NCBI RefSeq assembly: GCF_947623445.1 | Contig: NC_135248.1 | Span: 4,154,977-4,218,976 of the forward strand | Reading direction: 5' to 3' | Source: Clavelina lepadiformis | Taxonomy: Eukaryota; Chordata; Ascidiacea; Aplousobranchia; Clavelinidae | Length of the DNA stretch: 64,000 nucleotides | Shown here: piece after piece, positions 36,195 to 49,212 of the stretch | Layout of the letters: every line of letters begins with the position of its first letter | Numbering within the stretch: position 1 is the stretch's first letter | The notes under the pieces: model-generated | Databases searched by the model: none | What the model saw: only the letters and a program-made list of their open reading frames with translations | What the model was told of the DNA's origin: nothing | Program-made: the position numbers and the translations under genes

Positions 36195-39100
36195 TTAGTG
36201 TTTATGGCCGTTGAAGGGATTACGAAACTGCTTTAGTTTCTGATTGGCTGGAACTACCCAATCGCCGGTGAGGTGGGGACGACGGTACTGTTCATTGGTG
36301 GTGGAGTTAAAGACAGGAACCGTTTCAACTGCAGCAGTTGAAAGTGACTGAAAAAGATCAATTTACTTCGACTATAATACAATAACAATATACCGTTCAG
36401 GCAGAACAGCGTCAGATCAATTTGTGGCTAGTCCAAGTCTAAGTTGTTACAGTTCTCGTTTACAACCGCAATCATATACAATTACACTCAGTAAATTGTG
36501 AAAGAGTGCAAGAGGGTTTGTCTTTAGCAAACTCTACTTGTGCACAACACAAGCAATGTCGAAAAAGGTTGACGGTAGGGGGATAGTTCACATAACCTTA
36601 AACTTACAGGTGCAAAAACTTACAACTAAAATCCCCGAAACATATTCCCAGCTACTTAAGATGAACAAAATATACCAACGATGGCGTTTATGTTTTAATA
36701 GTGTGTACTCACTTTGAGATAAACATAAGCATCGGTTCCATAACCTTCCATCGACTGAAGTTCCAAGTCACCACCGAGGTATCGCGCATACAAACGGGAT
36801 ATTGGTAGACCGTAACCATAGCCGGCCTGGAAAAAAAGGATAGATTATATTGATTAATATTATGACTCATCCTATCAAGGATTCATGCAAAGTACAAGAA
36901 TCACTGTGGCTATAGTGACTGAGAATATTTGGTACTAACATTTGATAAGATTTTTCGCTTTCCAGATTTTCGACATCATTTAGGACGGTTGGTCCTCACT
37001 AGCCATGCAATAATGAAATTTCGAAACCGAAATCGCTTTAACGAAAGGACCGCTCATTTAATTTCATTACACTGGGGTTGCCAAAAATGAATAACGGAAA
37101 CGTTACATGCATACTGAGGTCTGGATACAGCCGAGGTTCACAGAGTCGCCATTCGCAGTAAACACTTTTCCTTAAAGGCTACGAAGTCATATATCTACAT
37201 TTAAACTTTTCAAGTGCCAGTAGCAGTGGTTTGAGGCGGTTAAAACCGGTTTAAACGGTGTAAGTAGCACAAGACGTGCTTTATGACCACAATTTAACGT
37301 ACCAGCGGCGTGACTCTTGCATCTTCGCTACGAGGAGGACGCGGAGCAGTGCTGTAGAGATACTCGAACCACCTCGTGGTGACGGACCGGGATGCTCCAC
37401 CACCAGCATCCGAGATCTTGATGCCGAGATCCGATTTTCCTTTCGTAACTCGGACTTGGACGGGAGGAACATCGCAGGCGTGGGGATATCTCTCCATCGT
37501 CGCTCGCATCGAGTTCTGTGAGAAGATTATGACGTTTTGTTAACATCCACGTTTAATCAATTCATTATAGATTGCGGTGGAGCACTTTGTGATGGAGATT
37601 ATTGATATTCATATTAATTACCTTTTGTTATGGATATTATCGGAATTTTGTAACTATAAGTAATTTTGATCAATTAATTATTAGTTAACACGCGAAATAG
37701 ATATCATACGATAATAGAAAAAAAACGGAAAACACCTAAAAACCTACAAAGTAGAATGTATTAACAAAATTCGTAATTCAACAATGGATTATGACTGCTT
37801 CAATAAAAACGAAAACATCATAGTCATGAGTAAATGCGCTGAATAAAAACAACTCTTAATGACGACAAACCTTGAAAAGTTCGAAGCAAATATGATGGAG
37901 ATGAGAAGGGACGTATATTATGCTCAATGCTGACGCTTCGTCGACATCTAGAAAAAAACCATCGTAAATTAATAAAAGAGTTAAAGCAGATGCACGCGGT
38001 AACACAGTGACCCATTTTCAGTTTGACATATTTCTTTGTTTGGCGAAATCTTGTGTGACCATCTCAGAGCTTTGCCGCTTTTTGTAACAGCGCGCTTATT
38101 TACAACCGAAACGTAAACGCACAAATTTAAAACGGCGTGACGTGGAAGCGTCGTGGAAGAGTCGTAGTTTCGAGAACACATTATGGGGCAATTGATAAGT
38201 GCCGTCTGCAGCAGTACATGGCTCTTAAGTTTCCTAATCATTGTATACTGCACTTGATAGACCAAAGTACTACAGCATATCCATTCATATTTTACATCAA
38301 AACTCAATATTTCAAAAAAACTCGTTGTTGAAATTTAGCAAATATGTAAACATCACTGTTTTACGCTGCTGTATAGTTTCAACGTATAATCCTACTCACG
38401 ATTATGAACGTCTATGTTAAGAGCTGGGGCACCGAGATAATATTGCTCGCAGAGGAATTTCGCTCCGTTGTAAGCGTCTTCTACCACCATTGGCACATCG
38501 CATTTAGGATCGATCGTCCCGTAAAAGTCTGGCTGACGCACGGGTGAATCCCCGAACAGGAGAACTAAAATCGTGGGTCAATAAATCAGCACGATTGAAC
38601 ATATTAAAGCTGAGTGAGTACATGTTTTCTATAGTAAAAAAATTACAGTTTTGTAGTATTGCTTACTGTGTTGGTTTATGAGAATTCGAATGCCTATTCT
38701 GCTGGTGTAGAAGCGGTCTAGAAAATATTGGATTTTGTCTTGACTATCTTCAGGATGCTTGTGTGATTCCTTCCACTCCATAATTCCGTGCGCCATCGTC
38801 TCAACGACGTTTCTATGCCTCTGTATGATTCCTTCTAGAACTTTATTAAACCTGTGAAACACGAAATTCAGGTGTTAATGTCATAATCAAAAGCAGCACT
38901 AAAACCTGCGCTTAAGCAATTTAAGTGAAGGTTTGTTGAAATGATAAATACAGTTACATTCAGTTGTTCTTACTTTAAGAGATCTTTGTTGTCAGTTTTG
39001 TTTTTGTCGATGTCAATAACTTCTTCGAAAGATTGTCGATACCACGAAGTCACCAAACGCGTCGAAGGCATGGCAAGTAAGCCGTCCGGTAAACGATTCA

Positions 39101-42100
39101 TTTCCTGCAAATTATAAAACAGTGCTCTAAAACTTGGTAACAGTTAAGCGGATTGTATCCGCTGGTGAAATATGCGAACAGTTTACAGTATTTACTAGTT
39201 AAAGTTTGTATTACGACTACGCCATTGCAATCATTGCATAATAGACCAGACCTATAAATAACAAATCAAAATCGTTCCAAATCGATGCCAGAATTCAATA
39301 AACAATTACGCACGACTTCGCACGATCTCAAACGTAGAAGAACAAGCCGAGTGAGATGTTATGCAATTTCAATTCAATCAATCCACTTCGAAGAAATCGA
39401 ATAGGAACGCCGTGACGACTGAGAAGTTATACTGGACACGCCACAAATTTGTTTCGGCGAAAGTTCTGCAACGCTAACGCCTGGAACCGTTAACTTTGAC
39501 GAATTCAACGAATTTCGTATCAGCGAAATTAAAAAATCAAAACGTCCACTAATCTTGTGCCATTAAATCAAAAAGATATACTGTATTCGAAAATTGAAAA
39601 AAGAACGCTAATTAATTAGGTTTCTCTCTGGGTAATAAAAAATTTCAAGTTTTCGAGAATGCTAAGCAAACCTAAAAAGCTTAACACCTTAGCAGATACG
39701 CGTGGGACCGTGGGTGTCTGGATATAGTAAAACTATTGAATGAATTTTCATGTCATATAGTTTAAGAAAGTGAGAAATTCACAGACCAACACTGCATTGT
39801 AACGTTAATAATATTTATGAAACTAGATACACCAGGACAATGTGTAATGAAAATTCCTTGTTAACTCGCCTCGTTTTATCTTAATTACTTCTTGTGTTTT
39901 GTTTCTGCTTCGGGCATTCCTTAGTCGTAGACTAAGATTACTTCACGGTTCGTATTGTCACAAACGAACATCGTTTGAGCTGTGAGGTTGTGTTGCTTTT
40001 CTATTATTATTGTTTTACCATTATTCTATTATTTCAGATGAATGATTTACGTTAAATAAAGCTAAGAATAACGGCATCATTTAGTACAACTTATTTAACG
40101 TAATTTGTAGGGTGACAATAACATGTCTAAAACAAGTGCGCTGAAACCTGCCAAGCTAGAAGTTGACATCAACTGCGAAACCGCCAGCAAATTGTGGAAA
40201 CATTGGAAAAGAACGTTTGATAACTTCCTAGCTGAACTTGCGCGAGAACAAATTTCTACAGCTCCTCCTATCAACAAAACTTCAACTATTGACGAATTTT
40301 GTGTCCGCGGAAATATTTGAATTTACAGAAGATTGCAATACATACGACTCTGCTGTTGAAATCTTGCAGAATTTACTTGTCAAGAAACCGAACGAAATCT
40401 TTGCTCGCCACTTATTGGCAACGAGAAAGCAGCAACCAAGCGAGTCTCCAACGCAGTTTATGCAAACGTTACAAATACTCAGCAAGAACTGCCAGTGCAA
40501 AGATGTTTGTGGTGACATTCCAATGTATTAACATTCCTTTGTTTACGCCTTGCCTCACGCCTTAATTGTTTACGCCTTAATTGTTTACGCCTTGCCTCAC
40601 GCCTTAATTGCTTCGCCGCCTTAAATAGAACTGTAGAACGTCATTTCAGTAGCAAGCGCAGTGTCGGTGGGTCGGCTGCTTAATAGTATAAGTTCACGTA
40701 TATAAATGTTATATAGCTGTCACGTTTCGCCTAACTGATTCTATTTGTTTTAGGTCTGTTCAATTCTGTTTTTAATAAAGCCTAAGTTGCTCGAATTTAG
40801 TGTTTGAGTTTCAAGGTTATGACAATGTTACTGTGGAACAATATCGCAAAGAACTCTGTAGAGATGCAGTTGTTAACGGTCTCTCATCTCCCTCGATCCG
40901 TCAAAGACTTCTAGAAAATACGACCCTTTCTCTCGAATCAGCAGTAGACCAAGCAAACGCTTTAGACAGGCTTGGTCGTGCACATGCACAGCACAACATT
41001 CTCATCGGCCTCCATAAACCCGCAAAGTCTTCATATCAAAAATGAAATAGAGAATCAAGGAGAGCAGCTTAAAGAGACAACGACGTACATCGCAGCTTCT
41101 TTCAAGAAGAAAAAGTGCTATTTTTGCGGTTATGACTTTCATGAGAGGAGATCTTGTCCAGCGCGATATCTCACATGCAACAAATGTGTGAAAATTGGAT
41201 ATTTCCTGAAGGTATGTAAAAGTAAATATCCTTCGAAAACCGTCGCTACAGTAGCAAAAGCTGGCACTACACACTGGCATAGTTTGCATGACGTATTTAC
41301 CTAAATAAACAGCGATGCTGCAAAATTACTGTACTAAAGACATCTTTGGAAAGGGGGAAACGTTGCTTGTCAACATAACTACCGCATGTAGCAAACTATA
41401 CTGATAAACAAGATTAGCAGCACAGTAGTTGTAGTGCATAGGGTACTGGTCATGCATAAATTTATTGTGGCAAGAAAAAAGCTAGAAGCTGGCTTTGGTT
41501 AGAAGCTGCATAAAACGCTTTTAAAATTATGATGGTTGAGTTTAACATTGACATACAAAAAATGTATAATTAGGCTATAAATGCTCAAAGCTCAGCAATA
41601 CCTTGACCATGTTTGCCAGTCTTGTGGGCAGTTCTTGACGAAGCCATTTAAAAGATCTTTTCTCATCTCCACTTTTTTGTGCTGAAAAATATCTCTTAGT
41701 TAATGACATGTAAGTGCTTTGATCATAGGATACCGTTGTCTTTTGTCCAGTTAGCAGGTATGCACAAGATTACTTCAAAATTTAAAGGCCAAGTAAGTGG
41801 TGTATAAGCAAATATATTTAACAACACTGCAAGTACTCAACGTTTAGCAGAAACTTTTGAACAGGTTTTGTTTGTAACGTTCACAACAAAAATATGAGCT
41901 TGACAAAGCATGTATGTGAAATGGATGGACGTTGTACACACCCACTGAGTTAGCCAATCACGTTACTGTGTATGACTCGGCTCAACCAAGGTTGGATGTA
42001 ATTTAAGTAGTTACTTTATGAGAGTTATTCGATATAGTTTCTAATGATATACATTTTTATATATGGAAAGTTTTTACGCTGCTAAACATATTGGATGACA

Positions 42101-43347
42101 TACATACATCATACAGTGAAAAATACTTTCATAAATAACAACAAACATGCTAATTGCAGCTTATGATAACGCACATAATAGTTGTAATGACTAATCAATA
42201 TTAATCAAAATAAAGCTTGACCAATTACTGTTATGCTTGCCACAGCCACAACAAACGGTAACAAAAGTCAATGTTATCCTACCTTTAGGCGAGGTATTGG
42301 ACAAATGTATAAAATTGAAAACCTGATACAGTATACATTTAACATCATTTTCATTTTATGTTCGAATGCGAATGAGCAAAAGGCAGAAATGGTAACAAAA
42401 AGGCAACAACCCTACACTGCGTCCAAGTAATAAATATTGTCCTAATGAGATCATAATTTAAAATTTAATATTGTCGCTAACGTACCAAACAAGCAATAGG
42501 AACAAAGTTCATACATTAAGTGTTTACCAGTTGCAAGAAGCAGACAGATAAGCGAGCACACCCACACACGCTGGTATTGGTCTAATAAGTAACATGAGTT
42601 ATAAATAACCCCAAGGCGTAGCTGAATGTGGTATCGCAACAAATCAAACAGTGTTAAGAGCAAGATAAACAAGCTTGGTCAAAGAACCGGTGCAAAGTGA
42701 ATGTAGCAAGAGCAGCATTGGACAAAGACTTTATAACTTGGAAAAAACATGTATAGCACTTATTTTGTTTCGTAGAAATCCTATCTGCACAATCAACAAC
42801 ATGGCTGAAAAATTGCCGTAAAATCAGAATACACTCTCAAAAAAGCAATGAGAAACTTTATTAATCTACGAAATTAACCAAAACGAATTATAACAACTTG
42901 CGACAAACAAGTTTCTTCTTTGCTTCATTTGCACAAAAATTTTTCCATACTGGTGTGTACTGGTAGCCTATACTCTGTTTCACACATATGTAATCATTTT
43001 CTGTAACAATGGTGATACTTTTTGGTATGCACTTCTGAATGTAATGATTACAATTCGGAAACACCATTCAAATTCTGATCATCACCAATAAAATATTGAT
43101 GGCTATCAAAGGCTTGTTCAACAAACAACCATGTCGAATATGGAACCTGGTATGGGTTAATCAAATGTATGGTTTACATGCACAGTAAAAACTTACCAAA
43201 ATCGAGAAACTGGTGCAAAGACAATGGGCTTGGCGAAAATCGACTGTAATGTTCTATCATTCGTTGGACAGCATTTTCCTTTTTTGAGTAATTAGTTTGA
43301 ACAGGTCTTCGCAGATTTGCCTGAAGTAGTTTATTAACAATGCGCAT
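36195..43347 (-). CDS. PDK: Pyruvate dehydrogenase kinase, copy A
   Basis: Nine coding exons on the minus strand: 43347-43197, 41681-41602, 39104-38974, 38851-38667, 38564-38400, 37947-37871, 37515-37303, 36826-36713 and 36347-36195; 422 residues, phases all closing. It would phosphorylate and switch off the E1-alpha subunit of mitochondrial pyruvate dehydrogenase. Visible: [22 protein letters not shown] near the N-terminus; the regulatory four-helix region with [12 protein letters not shown]; the N box FELFKNSMRAT; the G1 box ISDAGGG; the G2 box [31 protein letters not shown]; and a C-terminal GDWVVP with the DW motif typical of PDK1-4. G1 has Ala where animal PDKs usually have Arg. Intron 2 is 2.5 kb because of a retroelement fossil; in copy B it is 71 bp. 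Confidence 0.95.
39840..41310 (+). mobile_element. Fossil LTR-retrotransposon gag region in PDK copy A intron 2
   Basis: Plus-strand fragments read as a retrotransposon Gag, ending in a CCHC zinc knuckle ([14 protein letters not shown]). An LTR-like leader with AATAAA (about 39840-40085) precedes it. A stretch of about 270 bp at roughly 40525-40800, itself LTR-like with AATAAA near its end, separates the two gag portions and looks like a later insertion. No protease, reverse transcriptase or integrase is visible. The element is broken, with at least three interruptions, and is probably of the Ty3/gypsy group. Its absence from the matching intron of copy B dates it after, or independent of, the PDK duplication. 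Confidence 0.65.
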
Positions 43348-44299
43348 TGTATCCTACAGTCTGTAGCTATATGGCTAAGAAAATTATGTTGGTGTTATCA
43401 AAACTTACCAATACATTTACAATTTCATTAAATGAACAGCAGATAAAATAACCTAAAAGTATCACTTGATTGAGATTTGATTTTTTTATACTACCACATG
43501 AAAGCCTGAAGGAGAATGTTTTTTTTATCATAACTGTAAAGTAAGGCAGTTCTCGTCACGAGCTTGTGTGTGAAATGAATCACTTTCAAGTTGCTTATTT
43601 ATTACAGTTTCGTGTTAAAACAAGCTAGAATTTGCCTTGTTAATAGTTATTATAAGTTGGCAAAAAAAAAGGTTGGCGTGCACATTGATTAATCTCGTTT
43701 GTGTTGGGGCCACACTTTCCACTATGGGGAATTATGTGGCAAATAACACAGAAAATTTATGATGCATGGGTATATAATAATTCTACGACACTTGATCTAG
43801 ATACAGAAAGGCAAACCTACTCAATACTGGAGATTTCAAATATATTAAAATTATGGAATAAACGCACGACCTTAGGACACACATTGTAAACAATTTGAAA
43901 CGTTTTTAACATACTAGCCTACTAAAGAAACCAGTTAGTTAACCTGTAATGCTAACAAAAGCACGTCTACAGTCCAAAACTAGTCTTTGGAATCTGAAAT
44001 TTGTTCAATCATCTTAACAATGCACTGAAAAAATTTTCACCCTCTTTTCTGCAGCAGCTAAAGTGCGGTATTGCGGTACCTAGCTTAGACTTTGCTACAA
44101 GCTTAAACATGCCATATGCTTCAATCAACAGCAACGTTGCTCATGCCCTAACGTTTTAGGTTATTGTTAATCAAACCAAACAGCTAAATACAGAAGGCAA
44201 AACCATAAAAAGATTCCCAACATTCTCCACTTTCAAACGTGATCGAACACCCCGTCTCCTAGCCGGCGTTTTTGCAAAGTGCCTTTTGTGAGATGATAA

Positions 44300-44405
44300 A
44301 CATCCTCAGCTGATTTTCCTCTTTTTCTTTTTTCTCTCAGAGAAGGTTTTTGTTTCTTTTAAATGACGTTATTTCTTTGTCGTATCTGGTAATTTTCCAA
44401 GCTAA
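44300..44405 (-). promoter_or_regulatory. Upstream conserved module of PDK copy A
   Basis: Shared with two other places in the window: CAGCTGATTTTCCT, then TTTGTTTCTTTT, then the CRE-like TGACGTTA (44364-44371), then TAATTTTCCAAGCTAA. It lies about 1 kb upstream of the PDK A start codon. Confidence 0.5.
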
Positions 44406-45529
44406 GACGGTGGGCACTGGGCACTTGGGCAGTCGTCGTTTTCTGAGCTAGATTTGGCAATTAAAATGCTTTTCGCGAAAGTGCGTAATGCTCACAAGAG
44501 TCAATAGAAAATGCTTGCCTTCTAAAGTGTTTAGAAACACGTAACCCTTTCCTTATCATAAATGTTTGGTTTTTTGCGAACACAACAATTAGGCCGGCCA
44601 TCGGAATGATTCATACAAACGACTTCAGGCAAGGTCAAACAGTATTCCCATTATATCGCTGACGTTGGCAAGTTTCTGACATACAGCAAAGTGGATACAC
44701 CACACCAAGGAGGACCTGTACAGCTCTGCAGAACATTTGTTTACTTATTTGGGTAGGATTTTGTCTATTAATAAGTATGTCACAAGGCTAGCTAGCGACC
44801 AAATATTATCTGCATTTATACAAGCTTTTTGTACAACACCGGATGCTAATCTGCGACTTCACGAGCATCTGTGCGCTGCCGGAACAAAACCTGAACTGAG
44901 CAATAACACAGGCACATCTATAACGACTCTAACCAAGCAAATCGACGTACATAAGTCGTCATTGTAATTAACAGAGCAACCATAAGAACCAGATTGCAGC
45001 AAGCTACAACAAATTTTAATCGCAATTTGTGAAAATGTGACAAGGAAACGGATGGCCTATTAACGATCTTAGCTAATTTCTAAATGTATTTTACAGTGAC
45101 ACTTTAACTATTTTTAGGAACTGAGCATACGATAACAAAGTTGCAGTAAAACAGTCACTTCCTTTAAGAAAATGATTTGCCGATTTGCCGGAAACCTTGC
45201 CTGCATCACAGTATTTGAGATGCAATGCGAGACCTATGAAGGCACTGGTCGACCCGGTCAAGCTCCACAGGGCGAACTACGAAAGCTTACTACAATAATG
45301 GTCTGGCTTCTTCTGCCATATTGCCTATGAAAAGAAACAGAGTACTAGGCGGCGTAACTTCTGTCGAAACATCATCTAATCTAATCTCTAAGATAAGTAT
45401 TTTCCCAGCGATTCTGGAAACGTGACCAAATCCACGTATAACTGGAAAGCAAATAACGCCTTTGCCACAACGTATTGCCTTCCTTTTCAAATCTTTAGAC
45501 ATTATGGATTTCATTTTGCAAATCTACGA

Positions 45530-45765
45530 CAAAAACTTGGATAGCTTTAAACGAATAGTTTTTTTATAGTTTTGTTAACCTATACTTTAAATGCTTGAAC
45601 ACAGTAACTTAAACCTAATTTTCCTTCTACTCTAAACGTAAGTTCAATTAAACCTACAGCATATAAAAAACTAAAATCAACTTTTTGCACCCAATCTCAA
45701 AACCAAACTGCCTATATTTAACAACGGATCTACTTACGATGAGATGGGGCAGTCTATTTCTTAAC
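45530..45765. repeat. MITE of the CCTAA-rich family (diverged copy)
   Basis: Shares the body blocks TTAAACCTAA, CAATTAAACCTA, CAACTTTTTGCA and GCCTATATTTAACAACGG with the copies at 55.0, 55.4, 56.5 and 63.7 kb. The terminal repeats are degraded. Confidence 0.5.
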
Positions 45766-46049
45766 AAAATATACAATTTACAAATAAAAAGCTGTTTACA
45801 GTTTAATTGACCCGATGCTGTGTTCAGCTGTTTGTCCGCTCAGTGTTCAGCTTTTTGCAGAGGCCTCTATGCAGTGTCACAGCTACTTGCGGAGTATTTT
45901 CCCCAAAATAAAGTGAGTGCATATTGCGCTGCAGTCTCACAACTTGAAACGTGAACTAATTGCTAGCAACAGTATATTTGCGTAATTCGATTATACATTG
46001 ATCATGCGTTCTAATACTACGTCATCGTGCATTGCGTATAATAATTAGT

Positions 46050-46463
46050 AGAGATGGGCCAACAGTCCAACACGAATCCAGACCAGAATAGATTCGCCGA
46101 ATATTGCCTCTGTGGAAGATACCGGCGAACACGAATACTAACAATGGCGAACCGGAATACGATACTACGTGCAAATTTATCGACTTAAGTTTGAAATAAT
46201 GATCTATTTTCCTGGCTAAGCTAAACTAGAGTCAACATTTCTTACCGGAAATCTTTTAATTAAAAAGTTTGCTTTTCAAATCGCAATTTAATCATTAAAT
46301 CTTAGTAATTACGTCATGATACAAGCAAGATTTGGCAACATTTTGATTGAATGAAATTTTATCATTTGGTGCTGACACGAATAGATTCGAGATGCGTGCG
46401 GGTTGACCTTTAAGATATTCAGATTCGCACGAATCCGAACAATCAACCTCGCGGCACATCCCT
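46050..46463. repeat. hAT-type MITE
   Basis: The left end TAGAGATGGGCC and the right end GGCACATCCCTA form imperfect inverted repeats of the widespread TAGRGATGKGCC hAT type. The 8-bp flanks are AT-rich and only roughly matching. The 415-bp interior has repeated CGAATCC/GAATA motifs and no coding capacity. Confidence 0.6.
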
Positions 46464-49212
46464 AATAATAATTATATATTGCCTATGGTTTGTGGAAAAA
46501 TATTCTTTCCGTATTAAATGTTTCTAAGCCCCTAACACAACAAATCATATACAATGAAACAAAAACGCATTCAGATAATAAATATTTTAAACGAAATAAA
46601 GTGCATCAAATTATCTAATTTATATTGCATTGTATCGTGTTGTATTGCTTATTTTTCGCCATTAACTACGTGGAGCGAAAGTTACAACGCTAACCGTTGT
46701 AGTTACACTACAATAAAACACATGCTCACGAACAATTAACAAGCAGGACAAAGTGGCAAACCCCAAGGGCTTAAAACATGCAAGAGAGCAATAATAGAAT
46801 TGTGCTATAAGATAGTAGGTTAGCATGGCCACCAAACCCACAAATAATTCCTAAGTTTAACCAATTTAAGGCCAAAAGAACACCAACAACGAAACAACGA
46901 AACAACTACACTGTTAGAAGCTGTAGAGGAAATGTTCCCTAACGTTAAAAACACGTATATTAATAGCCGAAATAATTATATAAAGTTTGATTAAAATGAC
47001 AATAAATATCTTAAATATACAACAAATAGTTGGTTAAAGAAAACCACACAAACGAAACTCCATCCTAGGGACCGAAACTATTTAGAGGTGAATTCAAGTT
47101 AAAATTACATTAAAAAGCACATTTAAGTTAGGTTTATGTTACTATGTACTTAGAGCGTTTTAGCTATAGGTTAAAAAAGAAACTACAAAACGTAGCTTCA
47201 AACGTAAGATTTTATCCGAAGGAATAACGACAGCGGGACAGACTCATAGCTGCCATTTCGAGCCAACTCATGAGCAGACATATCGATTTTATAGTTGCGT
47301 TAAATCTACTCCATCCGGATTCAACAAAACAAACACACTGTGACAGTAATGTCCATAGTCATTGAGGACAAGGATGAGTTCACTCCGCGTGTATGTGCAC
47401 CAATCGTTGTTTACCTTCTATGAGAAGAGTATTTTTCAAATGATACTTTCATGGTAAGTGTAAGATTTCATCCCAGCATAGAAAATCTTTACATACTGTT
47501 AGTAGTGTACATGCAGTGGACTATACATTCCTTCATAAAAAAAAAACTATAATAAACTTTTTCTACAAATATTTTGCCCAAAGTTAAAAATCATAGGTTA
47601 ACCACTAAAACTGGAGGTTTTATTCAAAGCTTTTTACAAAAAATCAAAGTATAAATTTAAGATTAACAACTAAAAATCATTGCCTTCAACCTTATGTTTG
47701 TTTTACTGAATTAAACATCAGAAGCCTTTAGCACAAATAAGGAAAACATGCAAAACAACATGGGGAAAGGTCAAAGTGCGTAACCAACGTTAACAGGTGC
47801 GACGTTTAATCAACAAAATTACATTAAGTTTATTACGAGATAACACTCGCGTATTTTCACAAGCCTTTGATTTCCGATTTCGAAACGAACTCCTGCGTAG
47901 GACAGCGCTTGCTGGTAAGTAGATTGAATAAAGTGAAGTTGTTTTCTTTCACTTGTCGGTTGTCGCCTGTTTACTCAATACATCTGTTGCTTGGGAAGTA
48001 AAACTCATAACTTAGTTCTTCAAATATTGTGTTCCGAACGTTCGCTTCACTTGTGAACTTTGTACTATGGTTGGCAGTACGTAAGTGGTGTTGTATCATT
48101 TATTGCCATATGAATTTTATTCTGTCGTAAATGATTCGCTAGGTTTATTTCACTTTATCGCTTGCCAGCTTATCTGTTTTTTCGAAACTGGTACATGATT
48201 TACAGGGCTTGCAACCATAACTTACAAGTAACCAAACTCTCTGAATGTGGATGCTTTTGACACTGGCTAGATACGACTACGCGAAATCTATTTTTATCTT
48301 ACAAATACTCAAAAAATATAAAAAGAATATCACAACTTGCAGAAAATTACACTTCATGCACGTCGACACGTTACGTCGTGAATATTTTCTACATGCTACA
48401 TATTTTTTGTTTTGACAAGCACAGGCGGCTTGCTTTGTACTAAGAAGTGAAATATAGTTCACTTCTGAAGCAAAATATTGCTTATATGAACCCCACATGA
48501 CGAGACATGTCTTATGCCATTGCAATGAAATCAACCGTATGACTGCAACTGACTTGCACGTCTTTCAGAACTTGAGTTTACAATTTTTGAGCTTGCTCGA
48601 CTGCTTTTGGTGGAAATAACCAGTCCGAAATTCTTTAGTTGCATTGCTGATGTTATTGTTGGAGTCGAATGAGAATTCCACGATTTTCAACATGGTGTAT
48701 TTTCCATTTTCACCATGTTGCTTGAATGTAATTTAATAGTATGGATTTTTGGAATATTTTAGCAAGTTAAAAAATAGACATAAAAGCACAACGCAAAACA
48801 TGTCCGTCCAAATAAGGTTATCAACTTGACCAAGCAAAACTGCTGCTGAAGCACAAATTTGAACTAACTTATCAAAATCTTTGCCTCGGACAAGATTGCC
48901 TATATAACAGTAGTAACTTTATTGTACCTGCCAATAGGTCAACAGTCGTAAAGTTATGATTACTAAAAGATAAAACGCAAAATATAAACGGAGGTAGACG
49001 TTGGGTGACATAACACAGTGAAACCGAAAACACGAGCATTTGACATCAAAAAGTCACATAAAGCATCTTTTCTTGGCGAAATGCGACAGAAACTTCAATT
49101 TTGGAATCACCAATACGGAGAATATAATTCCCAACGCTAAAATATTTGATTGGAAATTGATCAGCAACAACTTTGCATAAACTGTGGTAAAAAGTTCTTG
49201 TCACTTAATTTT

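Larger units (their letters stand above)
43348..49212. other. Gene-poor region between the PDK copies
   Basis: Nearly 6 kb without a supported gene. It contains the copy A upstream module (44300-44405), a MITE at about 45530-45765, a hAT-type MITE at 46050-46463, and 3' flank shared with copy A (about 48920-49210). A short minus-strand frame near 47220-47400 reads faintly like a transposase remnant but is too short to name. Confidence 0.45.

Noticed and set aside
44600-45520. Short frames faintly like a LINE reverse transcriptase (FTYLGRILS) and a 74-codon minus frame
   Set aside because: Too short and without flanking motifs; no catalytic block visible.
47220-47400. Minus-strand frame faintly like a transposase C-terminus
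   Set aside because: Only about 40 codons of weak resemblance; not enough to name.
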